From the NCBI RefSeq assembly GCF_030362855.1, contig NZ_JAUCBP010000013.1, positions 186,001 to 250,000 on the forward strand: a stretch of 64,000 bases of DNA, given 5' to 3'. The translations under genes were made by a program, and so were the position numbers. The DNA comes from Neoalteromonas arenosi (GTDB lineage: Bacteria > Pseudomonadota > Gammaproteobacteria > Enterobacterales > Alteromonadaceae). Shown here piece after piece: positions 8,635-17,658 of this stretch (positions are counted from its first letter, which is position 1; each line of letters starts with the position of its first letter). The notes below the pieces were generated by a model. That model ran no database searches and was not told where the DNA came from. It saw only the letters and a program-made list of their open reading frames with translations.

Positions 8635-9413
8635 GGTAAAACCGATACTTCACTGGCAAGTACCTCAAAAAACGGAATATCAAAATCAAACGTGAGATAT
8701 TTATGGGCTAGGAGAACTCGCAAAGTATATAGAGACCGCCCAGATTCATTGTTCTGTTGGCGATCTATTTCAGAAGCTAAAGTCACCATTTTTGAATTTG
8801 GATTTTGGCTGAAAATATCCTCCCAAAAACTTAGCGTTTCGGGCATGTGCTCAATCATTACTACTTCGTTGAAAAAAGGGCTTAACCATCGCAAGTTTTC
8901 AGTTTTAACTGTGTTTAACTCTAGCTCTGTTAGTACTTCAAAAGGAACGTTGTTGTCTTCCCAGAATGATTTTTCGATAAGCAGCTTCTGGCAAACCCTA
9001 GCTTTCAATAATTCGGATGAAGGCTTTACCTGAAGTGCTAGTAGAGGAGCGTTGGGGTTGTTTGTATTCACAAGGAAGTCTGTTGTCATCACCATTTGTT
9101 CACCACGTACTTGGGGGTGGCGAAAACCTAATGAGTTGGCAATGAACTGAGTCTGCGGCATAGCGAGAGGATACTGTTCACGAATGTCTGTCACATGCTC
9201 AGACCACTCTAGTAAAAGATATGCCGAAAACTCTAGGTCAGACATGCAGTGCAATACTCGACCGCACTTTTTAGAGAATACTCGATGCGAGCGCCCTTGC
9301 GATGGCACATCATAAACATTCAGCCATGGCAGATAGGCAGCACCAGTTCCACTGCCTCTGCCCTCCTTTCGCCATTTTTCATAGCGTTTAGCATTTTGTT
9401 CGTATCGTCCCAT
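8610..9413 (-). CDS. tnsA: TnsA endonuclease subunit of heteromeric transposase
   Basis: A 267-residue protein (273 in Tn7) with the restriction-enzyme-like active site E61, D112 and the Q128-V-K130 strand; the Tn7 equivalents are E63, D114 and K132. TnsA cuts the 5' strands at the transposon ends, so with TnsB the element is excised by double-strand cuts and moves by cut-and-paste. The C-terminal part (about 170-267) has the winged-helix-like region. It is the first gene of the tns operon, with a sigma-70-like promoter 33 bp ahead of the ATG. No active-site residue is missing. Confidence 0.95.
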   Translation of the reverse strand: MGRYEQNAKRYEKWRKEGRGSGTGAAYLPWLNVYDVPSQGRSHRVFSKKCGRVLHCMSDLEFSAYLLLEWSEHVTDIREQYPLAMPQTQFIANSLGFRHPQVRGEQMVMTTDFLVNTNNPNAPLLALQVKPSSELLKARVCQKLLIEKSFWEDNNVPFEVLTELELNTVKTENLRWLSPFFNEVVMIEHMPETLSFWEDIFSQNPNSKMVTLASEIDRQQNNESGRSLYTLRVLLAHKYLTFDFDIPFFEVLASEVSVLPCGHFLCA

Positions 9414-9445
9414 GATTCGAATCTCTCTTACCTAACATGTCGCCA

Positions 9446-9473
9446 ATACTAGCTTAAAAATTCAGCTTTTCAA
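9446..9473 (-). promoter_or_regulatory. predicted sigma-70 promoter of the tns operon
   Basis: On the minus strand a TTGAAA (9468-9473) and a TAGTAT (9446-9451) are separated by 16 bp, ending 33 bp before the tnsA ATG. This is the best promoter in the gap and would drive tnsABCD and the two genes behind. It is a pattern match only. Confidence 0.45.
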
Positions 9474-9510
9474 CAAGCGAAAAATAATTAAGTTATTGAT
9501 ATGTAACAAA

Positions 9511-9541
9511 AAAGATTGACAAAAAGACTTTGTCAATCTTT
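9511..9541. promoter_or_regulatory. 13-bp perfect inverted repeat upstream of tnsA
   Basis: The arms AAAGATTGACAAA (9511-9523) and TTTGTCAATCTTT (9529-9541) are a perfect 13-bp inverted repeat with a 5-base spacer. It lies about 40 bp upstream of the predicted tns promoter and 345 bp behind the CD-NTase stop. It could be a binding site for a dimeric regulator, a weak terminator for CBASS transcripts, or a TTGACA-containing promoter element. It lacks a GC-rich stem, which argues against an efficient terminator. Confidence 0.5.
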
Positions 9542-9885
9542 ATGTTTAAGTAGTTAAAAAAGGTAAGAGACCTAGATCTTGCATTCAATCAAAAGGTTAG
9601 ACGAGTGTTACGGTCAAAAATGTGATTTATTGCGTCTAACAAAAAAATTTTGTTTATTTCAGAGAAATTATTTTTAAAGGAATGTGAGGATTGCATGGGG
9701 GAGTCAAAATTAAAAAAACAGAAACATTCTTGAACTGATAGTTTTTTGGAACTAGTTGCTAAAACGTACTTTTCGTAAAGCGTTTGAACTGATTTGGAAG
9801 CTATACAAATTTATCCCAACCAAAGAGTGCATATCTAACATTTGCAGGCTGTAGAGCTGATGCTAAACGAGTAGTACTTAATACC
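9542..9885. other. AT-rich non-coding gap between CBASS and tns promoter
   Basis: No credible gene was found. An 8-bp inverted repeat (GTTAGACG at 9596-9603, CGTCTAAC at 9643-9650) encloses 39 bases. A 12-codon reading frame at 9695-9733 has a fair ribosome site (TGAGGA) but is too short to call. Confidence 0.4.
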
Positions 9886-10998
9886 TTACAAAAAAATTTG
9901 TTTTTGAAGCAATTGTTGTGAGTTATACACATCTAGGCCATATGGGTTTAGGCTTCTATATATTGATTTTGCAAGGTCGGAAACTTCACTATGTAAAATG
10001 GTTAGACCTTCGATCTTGTTTTCGTTATCAAAAACTTTTCGACTCCCGTCAGGAACTCTAATACCGTCTCGAAGAACTGGAAACTCAACAAGTATTGAGA
10101 GGTGAGCACGTAACTTTTCAACAAGAGCTAGGGTTAGGTATGTCGGACAAGCAAGTTGATCATTCATATCGAACCCGATTGCAGCAATGTCATAACTGGA
10201 TAAATTTTTCGCTATGCGTTTCTTATAGTCTGGCATGTCAGCAATCAAGTTCTTCATCAAGCGAACTACCCTCTTAAGGTTGCCTGAGTACATAGCATCT
10301 TTGTCATTAATTCGCTTCATGTGCAAAAAGGGCTGATTGCCAATCAATTTATGATCACCCTTATGGTAGATTTCAACTCCTTTGTGATGTTTTGCGAAGG
10401 TCTTTTGATATTCATGAGTGTGATACCAGCACGCAGGTACGATATCCACTTTTCGTTTTAGGCTACCACCACTCAGAGCTATTGATTTGTTTCCCCTGCA
10501 ATTCACTTCGGCTTGATGATATCTCGACGTTAATTTAGTCTCAGACTGTTGGCGCAGCTCTCTAATAATGTCCTTCATAGGCCGTGCGTCGCTGGCTACG
10601 CAAGCTGAGCCATCAATTTTGGGAGTTTGGACAAGAACTATATCAGACTTTAGAATTAACATATCAACGTCAGAATGGCCCTCGATGTGAACATCTAAAG
10701 CAACTGAGCCTTGAATTTCTTTTTCTGCATTTATTCCAACGGTAGCAAGCATACTTATAAGCGTATCTGCCACTCGTTCACCTTCCTCGATTGAGATTTG
10801 CGTTGACCGGCTGTCGACAGCGGCCATTGCACCAATTGCATATTTTATTGGAGCGCTTTCCGATAATTCTTCGTAGTGCTCTCTAGAACGCACATCGCTC
10901 TGACTATAAATTGAAAGATTATTGTCAAGAAGTGCTCTTTCTCTTGTTCCTTGACGCCTGTCCTTCAGGCTTTTGAGTCTATTTTCGAAACTAATCAT
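9886..10998 (-). CDS. CBASS CD-NTase (cGAS/DncV-like cyclic oligonucleotide synthase)
   Basis: A 370-residue nucleotidyltransferase of the CD-NTase family. It has the helix-turn GS motif (G97-S98), the metal-binding pair D110-x-D112 (SDVDMLIL) and the third acidic residue D185 (KRKVDIVPA), so the active site is complete. In CBASS defence the enzyme senses phage infection and makes a cyclic nucleotide that activates the effector next to it. Its ATG overlaps the effector stop by four bases (ATGA), so the two are translationally coupled. The nucleotide product and exact clade cannot be read from the sequence. No Cap2/Cap3 genes are present, making this a minimal (type I) system. Confidence 0.9.
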   Translation of the reverse strand: MISFENRLKSLKDRRQGTRERALLDNNLSIYSQSDVRSREHYEELSESAPIKYAIGAMAAVDSRSTQISIEEGERVADTLISMLATVGINAEKEIQGSVALDVHIEGHSDVDMLILKSDIVLVQTPKIDGSACVASDARPMKDIIRELRQQSETKLTSRYHQAEVNCRGNKSIALSGGSLKRKVDIVPACWYHTHEYQKTFAKHHKGVEIYHKGDHKLIGNQPFLHMKRINDKDAMYSGNLKRVVRLMKNLIADMPDYKKRIAKNLSSYDIAAIGFDMNDQLACPTYLTLALVEKLRAHLSILVEFPVLRDGIRVPDGSRKVFDNENKIEGLTILHSEVSDLAKSIYRSLNPYGLDVYNSQQLLQKQIFL

Positions 10999-11594
10999 TG
11001 CGCATTCCTCGCAAGACCCATTTTACCGAATGTTCTTCTACCGTTGCTATTAAAGTAGGCTCCTGTGCCCGATGTTAAATCTTTATCAATATACAATTCA
11101 CAGTAGCCTTTGTGATAACTGAGTTCGTGTGTTTGCTCTATGTTCGGATGGTTGCTGTAGCTGTAACTCAAGCGCCAACCAGCTTGGCTTCCACTCGCTT
11201 TGGAGAGAGTTGCCGTATAGCTCTCACTGGCGCTATCTTTTGTTTTCAAACATATGACAATCCTTTCCCAAGTTTGCTCTATATCAATTTCAGCGTCCCA
11301 ACTAAATCTGACTTCCCCTCCTTCTGTAAGTGTTGTGCCTGTAACTTTCCATACACCGCTGAGATCTGGAATTTTGAACAAGGGTATTTTCCAAGCAAAC
11401 TTATTAAATAACCAATGAAGACCGAAATATACAACGCCTGTTGTGATCGCTACTCCTGTTACAGCCTGGAAGCCAGTGAGTTCGTTTACCCAAGATATGA
11501 GGCCAGATACGGCCCCTGTTACAACAATAGATGCAACACCCAGCCAGCGCCCTATGGTAGCTCTATTGTGACCAAAAACAGCGTAATCGTGCAT
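10995..11594 (-). CDS. cap15: Cap15-like CBASS effector (two TM helices plus beta-barrel)
   Basis: A 199-residue protein with two hydrophobic helices (about 17-37 and 45-64). A soluble beta-rich domain from residue 76 begins with the DLSGVWKV signature of the STING-like Cap15 barrel. Cap15 effectors bind the cyclic nucleotide and disrupt the inner membrane, killing the infected cell. I chose the ATG at 11594: a GAGAGG ribosome site stands 5 nt ahead of it, whereas the GTG at 11600 would overlap that site. It is the first gene of the CBASS operon and lies nearest the transposon right end. Confidence 0.85.
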   Translation of the reverse strand: MHDYAVFGHNRATIGRWLGVASIVVTGAVSGLISWVNELTGFQAVTGVAITTGVVYFGLHWLFNKFAWKIPLFKIPDLSGVWKVTGTTLTEGGEVRFSWDAEIDIEQTWERIVICLKTKDSASESYTATLSKASGSQAGWRLSYSYSNHPNIEQTHELSYHKGYCELYIDKDLTSGTGAYFNSNGRRTFGKMGLARNAQ

Positions 11595-11615
11595 ATGCAC
11601 CTCTCTACTTTAATT

Positions 11616-11645
11616 AACATATTTGTTCGAGATCCGCGTTTTCAA
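11616..11645 (-). promoter_or_regulatory. predicted promoter of the CBASS operon
   Basis: On the minus strand a TTGAAA (11640-11645) and a TATGTT (11616-11621) are 18 bp apart, about 22 bp ahead of the cap15 ATG. It is inside the transposon, so the cargo would carry its own promoter. Pattern match only. Confidence 0.4.
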
Positions 11646-11842
11646 CTGTAGATATAAGAATTTTAAAAAAAGTACCTCTATACCGTTGGGGAAAAGGTAT
11701 TTTTATATGAATTGATGAGAATTTGAAGCTTACTTATTGAGTTGTTAGTTATTAGAGAATAATCACAATTTTTCAAAATCATGATTTAGCAAAGAAGTCT
11801 GTTGTGATCTGGTGTAGTCGTATAACTCAATTGATTTAATTT
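11646..11842. other. AT-rich gap inside the right end, no gene seen
   Basis: About 200 bp between the CBASS promoter and the hairpin at the transposon end. I see no reading frame with a ribosome site. It may hold further, weaker TnsB sites, which cannot be shown by eye. Confidence 0.4.
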
Positions 11843-11876
11843 AAACAAAGAGCTCCGATATGCGAGCTCTTTGTTT
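11843..11876. terminator. 13-bp perfect hairpin just inside the transposon right end
   Basis: The arms AAACAAAGAGCTC (11843-11855) and GAGCTCTTTGTTT (11864-11876) pair perfectly around an 8-base loop. The second arm overlaps the innermost 20-bp box by four bases. It could act as a two-way terminator insulating the transposon from glmS transcription, or be part of the end architecture. T-rich flanks are weak, so the function is open. Confidence 0.5.
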
Positions 11877-11932
11877 CAAACATTAATTCATAGTTCCAAA
11901 CTTTAATTCCAAGTTTCAAACATTAATTCCAT
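11873..11932 (-). repeat. three tandem 20-bp boxes, presumed TnsB-binding sites of the right end
   Basis: Units at 11873-11892, 11893-11912 and 11913-11932 follow each other without a gap and share the pattern GTTYCAAACWTTAATTCMWW (plus strand). They are near identical (2-4 differences). Tn7 right ends carry closely packed TnsB sites of about 20-22 bp, so position, period and orientation all fit. Confidence 0.85.
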
Positions 11933-11935
11933 CGA

Positions 11936-11938
11936 ACA
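11936..11938. mobile_element. right terminus of the Tn7-like element (ACA)
   Basis: Reading inward on the minus strand the end starts TGTTCGATGG and runs straight into the first 20-bp box. The five bases outside (AAAGG, 11939-11943) are the expected target duplication. Confidence 0.75.
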
Positions 11939-11959
11939 AAAGGGGCTTACGCCCCTTTT
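11938..11959 (-). terminator. glmS Rho-independent terminator, abutted by the insertion
   Basis: The stem GGGGC/GCCCC (11942-11946 with 11951-11955) with a four-base loop is extended by A/T pairs and sits just behind the glmS stop. The transposon end joins at its distal side, so the terminator survives the insertion. Confidence 0.75.
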
Positions 11960-11962
11960 CAA

Positions 11963-12000
11963 TTATTCTACGGTAACAGATTTTGCCAGGTTACGTGGTT
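11963..12000 (-). other. attTn7 recognition region in the glmS 3' end
   Basis: The last codons encode [11 protein letters not shown], identical to the E. coli GlmS C terminus whose DNA is bound by TnsD. The element inserted at the usual distance downstream. Confidence 0.7.
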
Positions 12001-13795
12001 GGTCTACGTCAGTGCCCTTAATAAGAGCCACGTAGTACGACAATAATTGTAACGGGATAGTGTAGATAATCGGTGCAATCGCTTCTTCACAGTGCGGTAC
12101 ATTGATCACTCGCATCGTGTCATCGCCTTTGAAGTGAGCATCTTTATCGGCAAATACATACATAATACCGCCGCGTGCACGCACTTCTTCTACATTCGAC
12201 TTAAGTTTTTCCAGTAGCTCGTTGTTAGGTGCTACTACGATGACTGGCATTTCATCGTCAATCAAGGCTAATGGACCGTGTTTTAACTCACCTGAAGCGT
12301 AAGCTTCAGCGTGAATGTAAGAGATTTCTTTAAGCTTAAGGGCACCTTCCATCGCGATTGGGTATTGATCGCCGCGACCCAAGAACAAGCTGTGATGCTT
12401 GTCAGCAAATTCGACGGCCAAACCCTCAATGCCTGCGGTCAGACTCAGCGTTTCTTCTAATTTGCTTGGCAAGCTATTTAAACCTTGAATGATGGCTGCT
12501 TTAGCGCTGGCATCTAAACCATTGTGCTCACCCAATGCTAGGGTTAATAACAAAAATGCGGTTAACTGAGTGGTAAATGCTTTGGTTGAAGCAACGCCAA
12601 TTTCTGCCCCAGCTTTGGTCATATACGCAAGATCTGATTCGCGCACAAGTGACGAGCCTGGTACGTTACAGATCGTCAGCGTCGACATATAACCTAGCTC
12701 TTTAGCAAGGCGTAATGCGGCAAGTGTATCGGCCGTTTCACCCGATTGGGAAATGGTCACCAAGAGGCTATTTGGATGAACGACTGATTTGCGGTAGCGG
12801 AATTCTGACGCGATTTCGACGTTACAAGATACGTTTGCATACTGCTCTAACCAGTAGCGCGCAGTCATACCGGCATGATAACTGGTACCACAGGCAATAA
12901 TTTGCACATGGCGCACGTCTTTGAGAATGTCATCGGCGTTGTCACCGAACAAGTTGGGCGCTATACCGGTTTCGGTTAAACGGCCTTGCAGGGCGTTGCG
13001 CACAACGGTTGGTTGCTCGTGAATTTCTTTGAGCATGTAGTGGCGATAGCCACCTTTATCACCAGCATCGTGCTCGACATTGGACTCGATAATTTCGCGC
13101 TCAACTGGATTGCCGTCAACGTCAAAAATATTCACTTCGCGACGTGTAACTTCGGCTACATCGCCCTCTTCTAAGAAGATAAAACGACGCGTAACAGGAA
13201 GTAGTGCAAGCTGATCTGAGGCGATAAAGTTTTCACCTAATCCCAATCCAATCACTAGCGGGCTGCCAGAGCGAGCAACAACCACGCGGCTAGGATCTTG
13301 AGTATCCATGATCACTGTGCCGTACGCGCCGTGGAATTGTTTAACCGATTTTTGTACCGCTTCAAGCAAGCTCGATGAAGACTTCAATACTTCATTTACT
13401 GTGTGCGCGATTGTTTCTGTGTCGGTATCACTGCTAAAGGTATAACCTTTGTTAGTTAGCTGTTGACGTAAGTCTAAATAGTTTTCGATGATACCATTGT
13501 GAACAACGGCAATCCGCTCTGTAGAGGTATGCGGGTGGGCATTATCTTCGGTAACACCGCCGTGAGTAGCCCAGCGCGTGTGAGCGATACCGGTTGAGCC
13601 TATGCTATTGTCAGGCGTAACGGCATCCGCCAGTTCCTGTACCTTACCAACGCGGCGTAAGCGACGAAGCTCGCCAGAATCTGATAACAATGCAACACCT
13701 GCTGAATCGTAGCCGCGATATTCCAGTCGCTTTAGGCCTTCAAGCAAAATCTCAACTACGTTGCGTTCTGCAACTGCACCGACTATCCCACACAT
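11963..13795 (-). CDS. glmS: glutamine--fructose-6-phosphate aminotransferase
   Basis: A 610-residue enzyme (609 in E. coli) that makes glucosamine-6-phosphate from fructose-6-phosphate and glutamine, the first step to UDP-GlcNAc, peptidoglycan and LPS. The start at 13795 gives [11 protein letters not shown], placing the nucleophile Cys directly behind the initiator Met as required for the N-terminal amidohydrolase. A longer reading frame upstream runs into the regulator gene and is rejected. Two SIS sugar isomerase domains follow ([18 protein letters not shown]). It lies 4 bp behind the DeoR-family gene and is intact despite the adjacent Tn7-like insertion. Confidence 0.98.
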   Translation of the reverse strand: MCGIVGAVAERNVVEILLEGLKRLEYRGYDSAGVALLSDSGELRRLRRVGKVQELADAVTPDNSIGSTGIAHTRWATHGGVTEDNAHPHTSTERIAVVHNGIIENYLDLRQQLTNKGYTFSSDTDTETIAHTVNEVLKSSSSLLEAVQKSVKQFHGAYGTVIMDTQDPSRVVVARSGSPLVIGLGLGENFIASDQLALLPVTRRFIFLEEGDVAEVTRREVNIFDVDGNPVEREIIESNVEHDAGDKGGYRHYMLKEIHEQPTVVRNALQGRLTETGIAPNLFGDNADDILKDVRHVQIIACGTSYHAGMTARYWLEQYANVSCNVEIASEFRYRKSVVHPNSLLVTISQSGETADTLAALRLAKELGYMSTLTICNVPGSSLVRESDLAYMTKAGAEIGVASTKAFTTQLTAFLLLTLALGEHNGLDASAKAAIIQGLNSLPSKLEETLSLTAGIEGLAVEFADKHHSLFLGRGDQYPIAMEGALKLKEISYIHAEAYASGELKHGPLALIDDEMPVIVVAPNNELLEKLKSNVEEVRARGGIMYVFADKDAHFKGDDTMRVINVPHCEEAIAPIIYTIPLQLLSYYVALIKGTDVDQPRNLAKSVTVE

Positions 13796-13799
13796 ACTC

Positions 13800-14567
13800 T
13801 TAATCCTCTGGTTGGGCGCGCACCACTTCCACGCCATGTTGGGTAATTTGTTGAACCGATGCAGACGACATGCTTGCATCGGTAATTAATGTATCAATAC
13901 TCGACCATGGCAACTCCACATTGGGGATCCTGCGGTCGAGTTTATTGGCTTCGGCCATAATCACTACGCGCGCCGAATTTGCGGCCATGACTTGGCTTAA
14001 ATTCGTCAATTCGTTAAATGTTGTTGTGCCGCGGGCACTATCTAACCCTGCCGCACCAATAAATGCTAAATCAAAATCATAGGCGGCTAACATCTTTTCT
14101 GCCATTTGTCCTTGAAATGATTGTGATTGTTGGTCCCAAGTACCACCACAGCAGAGCACTTTGGGTGGGTGCTCAGATTGGGTGAGTTGGTTAGCTACGG
14201 TAAGCGAGTTAGTCATTATGATAAGGTCACTGCGCTCAATCAGGTGAGGCAGCATAGCCAAAACCGTTGAACCGGAATCGAGCACTATCCGATCACCGGG
14301 TTTAATGAGCTTTGCCGCTTGGTTAGCAATGGTTAACTTTCGATTCGAAAGCTTATCGCTTTCGTTTTGAGGTTTTGTCGGTTGCAGGCTCACTGCGCCG
14401 CCAAACCGTCGAACTAGCTTGTTATCGGCTTCTAATAGGCGTAAATCTTTGCGAATAGTCACTTCGGAGGTGGCGAACTCTCGGGATAAGGCGTCGACTT
14501 GCACTTCGCCGTGTTTGGCGAGCAAATCGAGGATGCTTTGATGCCTTTGTTGAGTTGCTGTGCGCAT
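13800..14567 (-). CDS. DeoR/GlpR-family transcriptional regulator
   Basis: A 255-residue regulator with an N-terminal HTH (about 6-57, including [12 protein letters not shown]) and a C-terminal sugar-phosphate sensor domain ([25 protein letters not shown]). It stands between glmU and glmS and is spaced 4 bp from glmS, so it very likely responds to an amino-sugar phosphate and controls the glm genes or itself. That ligand is inferred from position. The family call is firm. Confidence 0.9.
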   Translation of the reverse strand: MRTATQQRHQSILDLLAKHGEVQVDALSREFATSEVTIRKDLRLLEADNKLVRRFGGAVSLQPTKPQNESDKLSNRKLTIANQAAKLIKPGDRIVLDSGSTVLAMLPHLIERSDLIIMTNSLTVANQLTQSEHPPKVLCCGGTWDQQSQSFQGQMAEKMLAAYDFDLAFIGAAGLDSARGTTTFNELTNLSQVMAANSARVVIMAEANKLDRRIPNVELPWSSIDTLITDASMSSASVQQITQHGVEVVRAQPED

Positions 14568-14719
14568 TAAAAGAAAGCCTTTAATTTCGAAGTGAAAGAA
14601 ATATAGCTTTCAAAATGAAAAGATCAAGTATAAAAACGAAACATTAAGTATGTTTTTTAATACTGGAAAAGATATTGGGTACCGTTGCTCAACTCAGTAC
14701 CCAGTAATTTCAGTTGATC

Positions 14720-16081
14720 TTACGATTTCTTAACTGGACGTTGCCAACCATCGATATTGCGTTGTTTGCCACGCGCAACGGCTAATTGGTTGTCTTCAAC
14801 GTCTTTGTTAACAACAGAGCCAGCACCTACAGTAGCCATTCGACCAATGTTAACAGGTGCAACTAAAGATGAGTTCGAGCCGATAAATGCATTGTCACCA
14901 ATAACGGTTTTCGACTTGTTTACGCCATCGTAATTACAGGTGATGGTACCAGCACCAATATTGGCGTTTTCACCGACTTGTGTATCGCCCAGATAAGTCA
15001 GGTGGTTCGCTTTTGAGCCTTTACCTAAGGTGGTTTTTTTCATTTCAACAAAATTGCCGACCTTAGCACCGTCACACATAACAGCGCCTGGGCGCAAACG
15101 TGCAAATGGACCGACGTTACAATTCGCCTCGACGCGGGCTTGTTCGACAATCGAATTGGCTTCAATTACGGTGTTGTCGCCAATCTCACAATCAATGAGT
15201 ACACAGTTGGCGCCGATTGTGACATTGTTGCCAAGCGTTACCTTGCCTTGGGCAATAAAGTTGATATCGATAATGACATCGTTGCCGACGGTCAAATCGC
15301 CACGCACATCAAATCGCGATGGATCGGCTAATGTAGCGCCAGCTAGCATGGCGGCTTCTGCTTGCTCGAGCTGGTGTGCGCGCTCCAGTGCCGAAAGCTG
15401 TACGCGATTATTCACGCCTTCGACTTCATAAATACGCTCGGGGTGGGCGGCACGTATCTGTTTGCCTTCATTGGCAGCCATAGCAATAACGTCAGTAAGG
15501 TAGTATTCCCCCTGGGCATTGTCATTGCTTAGTTGGCCCAACCAACGCTTGAGGTCGGCACCCGGAATAACCATCATACCGGTGTTAATCTCTTTGATAG
15601 CGCGCTGGGCATCCGTTGCATCTTTGTGTTCAACGATGGCTGTTATGTTGTCGCCGTCGCGAATGATACGGCCCATGCCGGTTGCATCATCCAGCTCAAC
15701 GGTTAACAGAGCCAAGTCTGCATTAGCTTTCGCGGCGAGTAAGCGTTGTAAGGTAGCGGGTTTAATCAGTGGTGCATCACCGACTAGAATGAGGACATCG
15801 TCATCGTCGTTAATTTGATCAGCCGCTTGTTGCACCGCATGGCCTGTACCTAATTGCTCTGCTTGCAAGCACCAGTTGAGATTTTCTCCAGTAACAGTTT
15901 GTTTGAGTAAATCACCCCCGTGACCATACACCAAATTAACGCTGTCAGCGCCTATTTGCTCAACCGTATTGATAATCCTTTGCACCATAGGTACGCCAGC
16001 AATGGGATGGAGCACTTTAGGTAGTGCGGACTTCATTCGCGTGCCTTTGCCCGCAGCTAGAACAACAACCGATAATGCCAT
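14720..16081 (-). CDS. glmU: bifunctional GlmU (GlcN-1-P acetyltransferase / GlcNAc-1-P uridyltransferase)
   Basis: A 453-residue protein (456 in E. coli). The N-terminal half has the nucleotidyltransferase loop [15 protein letters not shown], and the C-terminal half is a left-handed beta-helix of hexapeptide repeats with the acetyltransferase site. It completes UDP-GlcNAc synthesis with GlmS. The ATG at 16081 is chosen because AAGGA lies about 10 nt ahead and it gives the standard N terminus [11 protein letters not shown]; a start 15 codons upstream is rejected. 152 bp separate it from the regulator gene. Confidence 0.97.
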   Translation of the reverse strand: MALSVVVLAAGKGTRMKSALPKVLHPIAGVPMVQRIINTVEQIGADSVNLVYGHGGDLLKQTVTGENLNWCLQAEQLGTGHAVQQAADQINDDDDVLILVGDAPLIKPATLQRLLAAKANADLALLTVELDDATGMGRIIRDGDNITAIVEHKDATDAQRAIKEINTGMMVIPGADLKRWLGQLSNDNAQGEYYLTDVIAMAANEGKQIRAAHPERIYEVEGVNNRVQLSALERAHQLEQAEAAMLAGATLADPSRFDVRGDLTVGNDVIIDINFIAQGKVTLGNNVTIGANCVLIDCEIGDNTVIEANSIVEQARVEANCNVGPFARLRPGAVMCDGAKVGNFVEMKKTTLGKGSKANHLTYLGDTQVGENANIGAGTITCNYDGVNKSKTVIGDNAFIGSNSSLVAPVNIGRMATVGAGSVVNKDVEDNQLAVARGKQRNIDGWQRPVKKS

Positions 16082-16221
16082 AGTCAAAATTTCCTTACTT
16101 TCGTTGGCGCGAAGTGTAACTAACAATGATTAATTTGTCAGCGCTCAATTGCCTTGCAGCCACTTCGTGCTATCATTTACCTGCATTTGCTATGATGCGT
16201 CACCATGGATAAGGTTGAGTA

Positions 16222-17658
16222 GTGAGTATTTTCAGAACACTTCATCGCAGTATTTTAGTGCTGTTTGCGGTTGTCGTTGTCTCAATCGTGACGTTGGTAC
16301 ATTTCAGTATCAGTAAGATTGTTGCCGAGCAGAGCCGTGCACAGCAGGAATCGATGTCGCCGGCAATTGATTTGGTCATAGACCAAATGTTTAAACCTCT
16401 ACATATCGCCGAAACACTAAGTAAGTCTCGCGAACTCATCGATTTGATGGATATAGAAGAAAACGGTGAGATCGACCAATCCAAAGCACTGGCTATGCTG
16501 CAGCGTTTAGAGCAAGAGTTTGGCATGATTTTCTTTATTGCCAGTGAACAACAACGTAAGCAAATTAACTCTGATGGCACTACCATAGACCTCATTGAAG
16601 GCGAGGTAAGCTGGTACTTTAAATACAAAGACAGCCCCCGAAACGCCGTAGCTGACATCGGTAAATGGGAAGATACGCACTTTTATATCGATTTAAAAAT
16701 CTATGATGATGATGGACGATTCTTAGGTTTCTTTGGCGTTGGTAAGTCACTCACTAGCTTCTTGTCGATCTTTGACGCTTATAAGCGTGAATATGGTTAT
16801 GACTTTATTTTTGTCGATAATAATGACGACATCATGTTAAGTTCCGACCCCCAGCTAATCGCCGAATTTTCAGACTTTAAAAATCTTACTCAACTGCCTT
16901 GGTTCGTGACCTTAGATGAGCAAATTCAATTAGATAAGAACCTTAACAATCAACTCGTCATTGTCAGTGGTATGGATCACTTGATCGCCGAGATCATTTT
17001 GGGTCAGTTCGACTGGACGCTCTATTTACTCAGTCCACTGGATGCTCGACAAACCGAAATTTCGCGCGGCTTTATCGCCAGCGTAGTGACTTTATTGGTG
17101 GTTATTTTTGCCTTGTTTTTGGTGATCTACAACATCCTATACTACTTCCGTAAAGACATGCAGTCTAACGGTGTGCAGTTTACGCCAGCGCGTTTGCCTG
17201 ACCGTTTGATGGTCGAGCAAAAGTACAACGAATTTATGGACCAGAAACGCGCTTTAGCAATTGTAATCATCGATATTGATAACTTTACCGCGATCAATGA
17301 TACGTTTGGGCGCAATGTTGGCGATGAGATTATTGAGCGATTTACTGCGTTTTTGACCAGCAAAGTTCGTGATCGCGATGTCGTTGGTCGCTGGAGCAGT
17401 GAAGAGTTTATTATACTGCTACCCGATACTGGTCCTCATGAAGCCTACGATATTGCACAAAACTTGCGCCATGGTGTGACCACGATTCAACCGCCGGCAA
17501 GCCATCAGAATTTGTTCTTAACAGCTTCATTTGGTGTCTCTTATACCGCGACTCAACGGCCGATGAACGAAGTGACCGCCAATGCCGATGATGCCTTGTA
17601 TCAGGCCAAGCGCGATGGCAACAATGTGGTTAGAATGCAGTTGATCGAAACCAACTAA
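16222..17658 (+). CDS. membrane sensor with degenerate GGDEF domain (SSEEF)
   Basis: A 478-residue protein. TM1 is at about 8-30, a periplasmic Cache-like sensor at 35-275, TM2 at about 285-310, and a GGDEF domain at 335-475 with the ALAIVIIDIDNFTAINDTFG metal segment. The signature loop reads R-W-S-S-E-E-F instead of GG[DE]EF. The two glycines that grip the GTP phosphates are replaced by Ser, so cyclase activity is doubtful and it may be a receptor or degenerate enzyme. The start is GTG. It is convergent with the DMT gene, overlapping by 4 bp. Confidence 0.85.
   Translation: MSIFRTLHRSILVLFAVVVVSIVTLVHFSISKIVAEQSRAQQESMSPAIDLVIDQMFKPLHIAETLSKSRELIDLMDIEENGEIDQSKALAMLQRLEQEFGMIFFIASEQQRKQINSDGTTIDLIEGEVSWYFKYKDSPRNAVADIGKWEDTHFYIDLKIYDDDGRFLGFFGVGKSLTSFLSIFDAYKREYGYDFIFVDNNDDIMLSSDPQLIAEFSDFKNLTQLPWFVTLDEQIQLDKNLNNQLVIVSGMDHLIAEIILGQFDWTLYLLSPLDARQTEISRGFIASVVTLLVVIFALFLVIYNILYYFRKDMQSNGVQFTPARLPDRLMVEQKYNEFMDQKRALAIVIIDIDNFTAINDTFGRNVGDEIIERFTAFLTSKVRDRDVVGRWSSEEFIILLPDTGPHEAYDIAQNLRHGVTTIQPPASHQNLFLTASFGVSYTATQRPMNEVTANADDALYQAKRDGNNVVRMQLIETN

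Larger units (their letters stand above)
2016..11938. mobile_element. Tn7-like transposon in attTn7 behind glmS (left boundary not resolved)
   Basis: The block carries tnsA-tnsB-tnsC-tnsD/tniQ in Tn7 order, all transcribed away from glmS, and lies directly downstream of the glmS stop codon. The right terminus is placed at ACA 11936-11938, leaving 24 bp between it and the glmS stop codon, as expected for attTn7. Three 20-bp tandem boxes lie just inside the end. Cargo seen here is a two-gene CBASS operon between the right end and tnsA, plus two unknown genes behind tniQ. No left end with the matching AAAGG duplication was found, so the element may extend further left, even beyond the window. 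Confidence 0.9.

Noticed and set aside
9596-9650. 8-bp inverted repeat with a 39-base loop
   Set aside because: The loop is too long for a good terminator and no RNA family is recognised.
9695-9733. 12-codon reading frame with a fair ribosome site between CBASS and tns
   Set aside because: Too short and without any sign of conservation; could be chance.
13796-13879. Upstream extension of the glmS frame
   Set aside because: It would put residues ahead of the catalytic Cys and overlap the DeoR-family gene. MCGIVGA at 13795 is the correct start.
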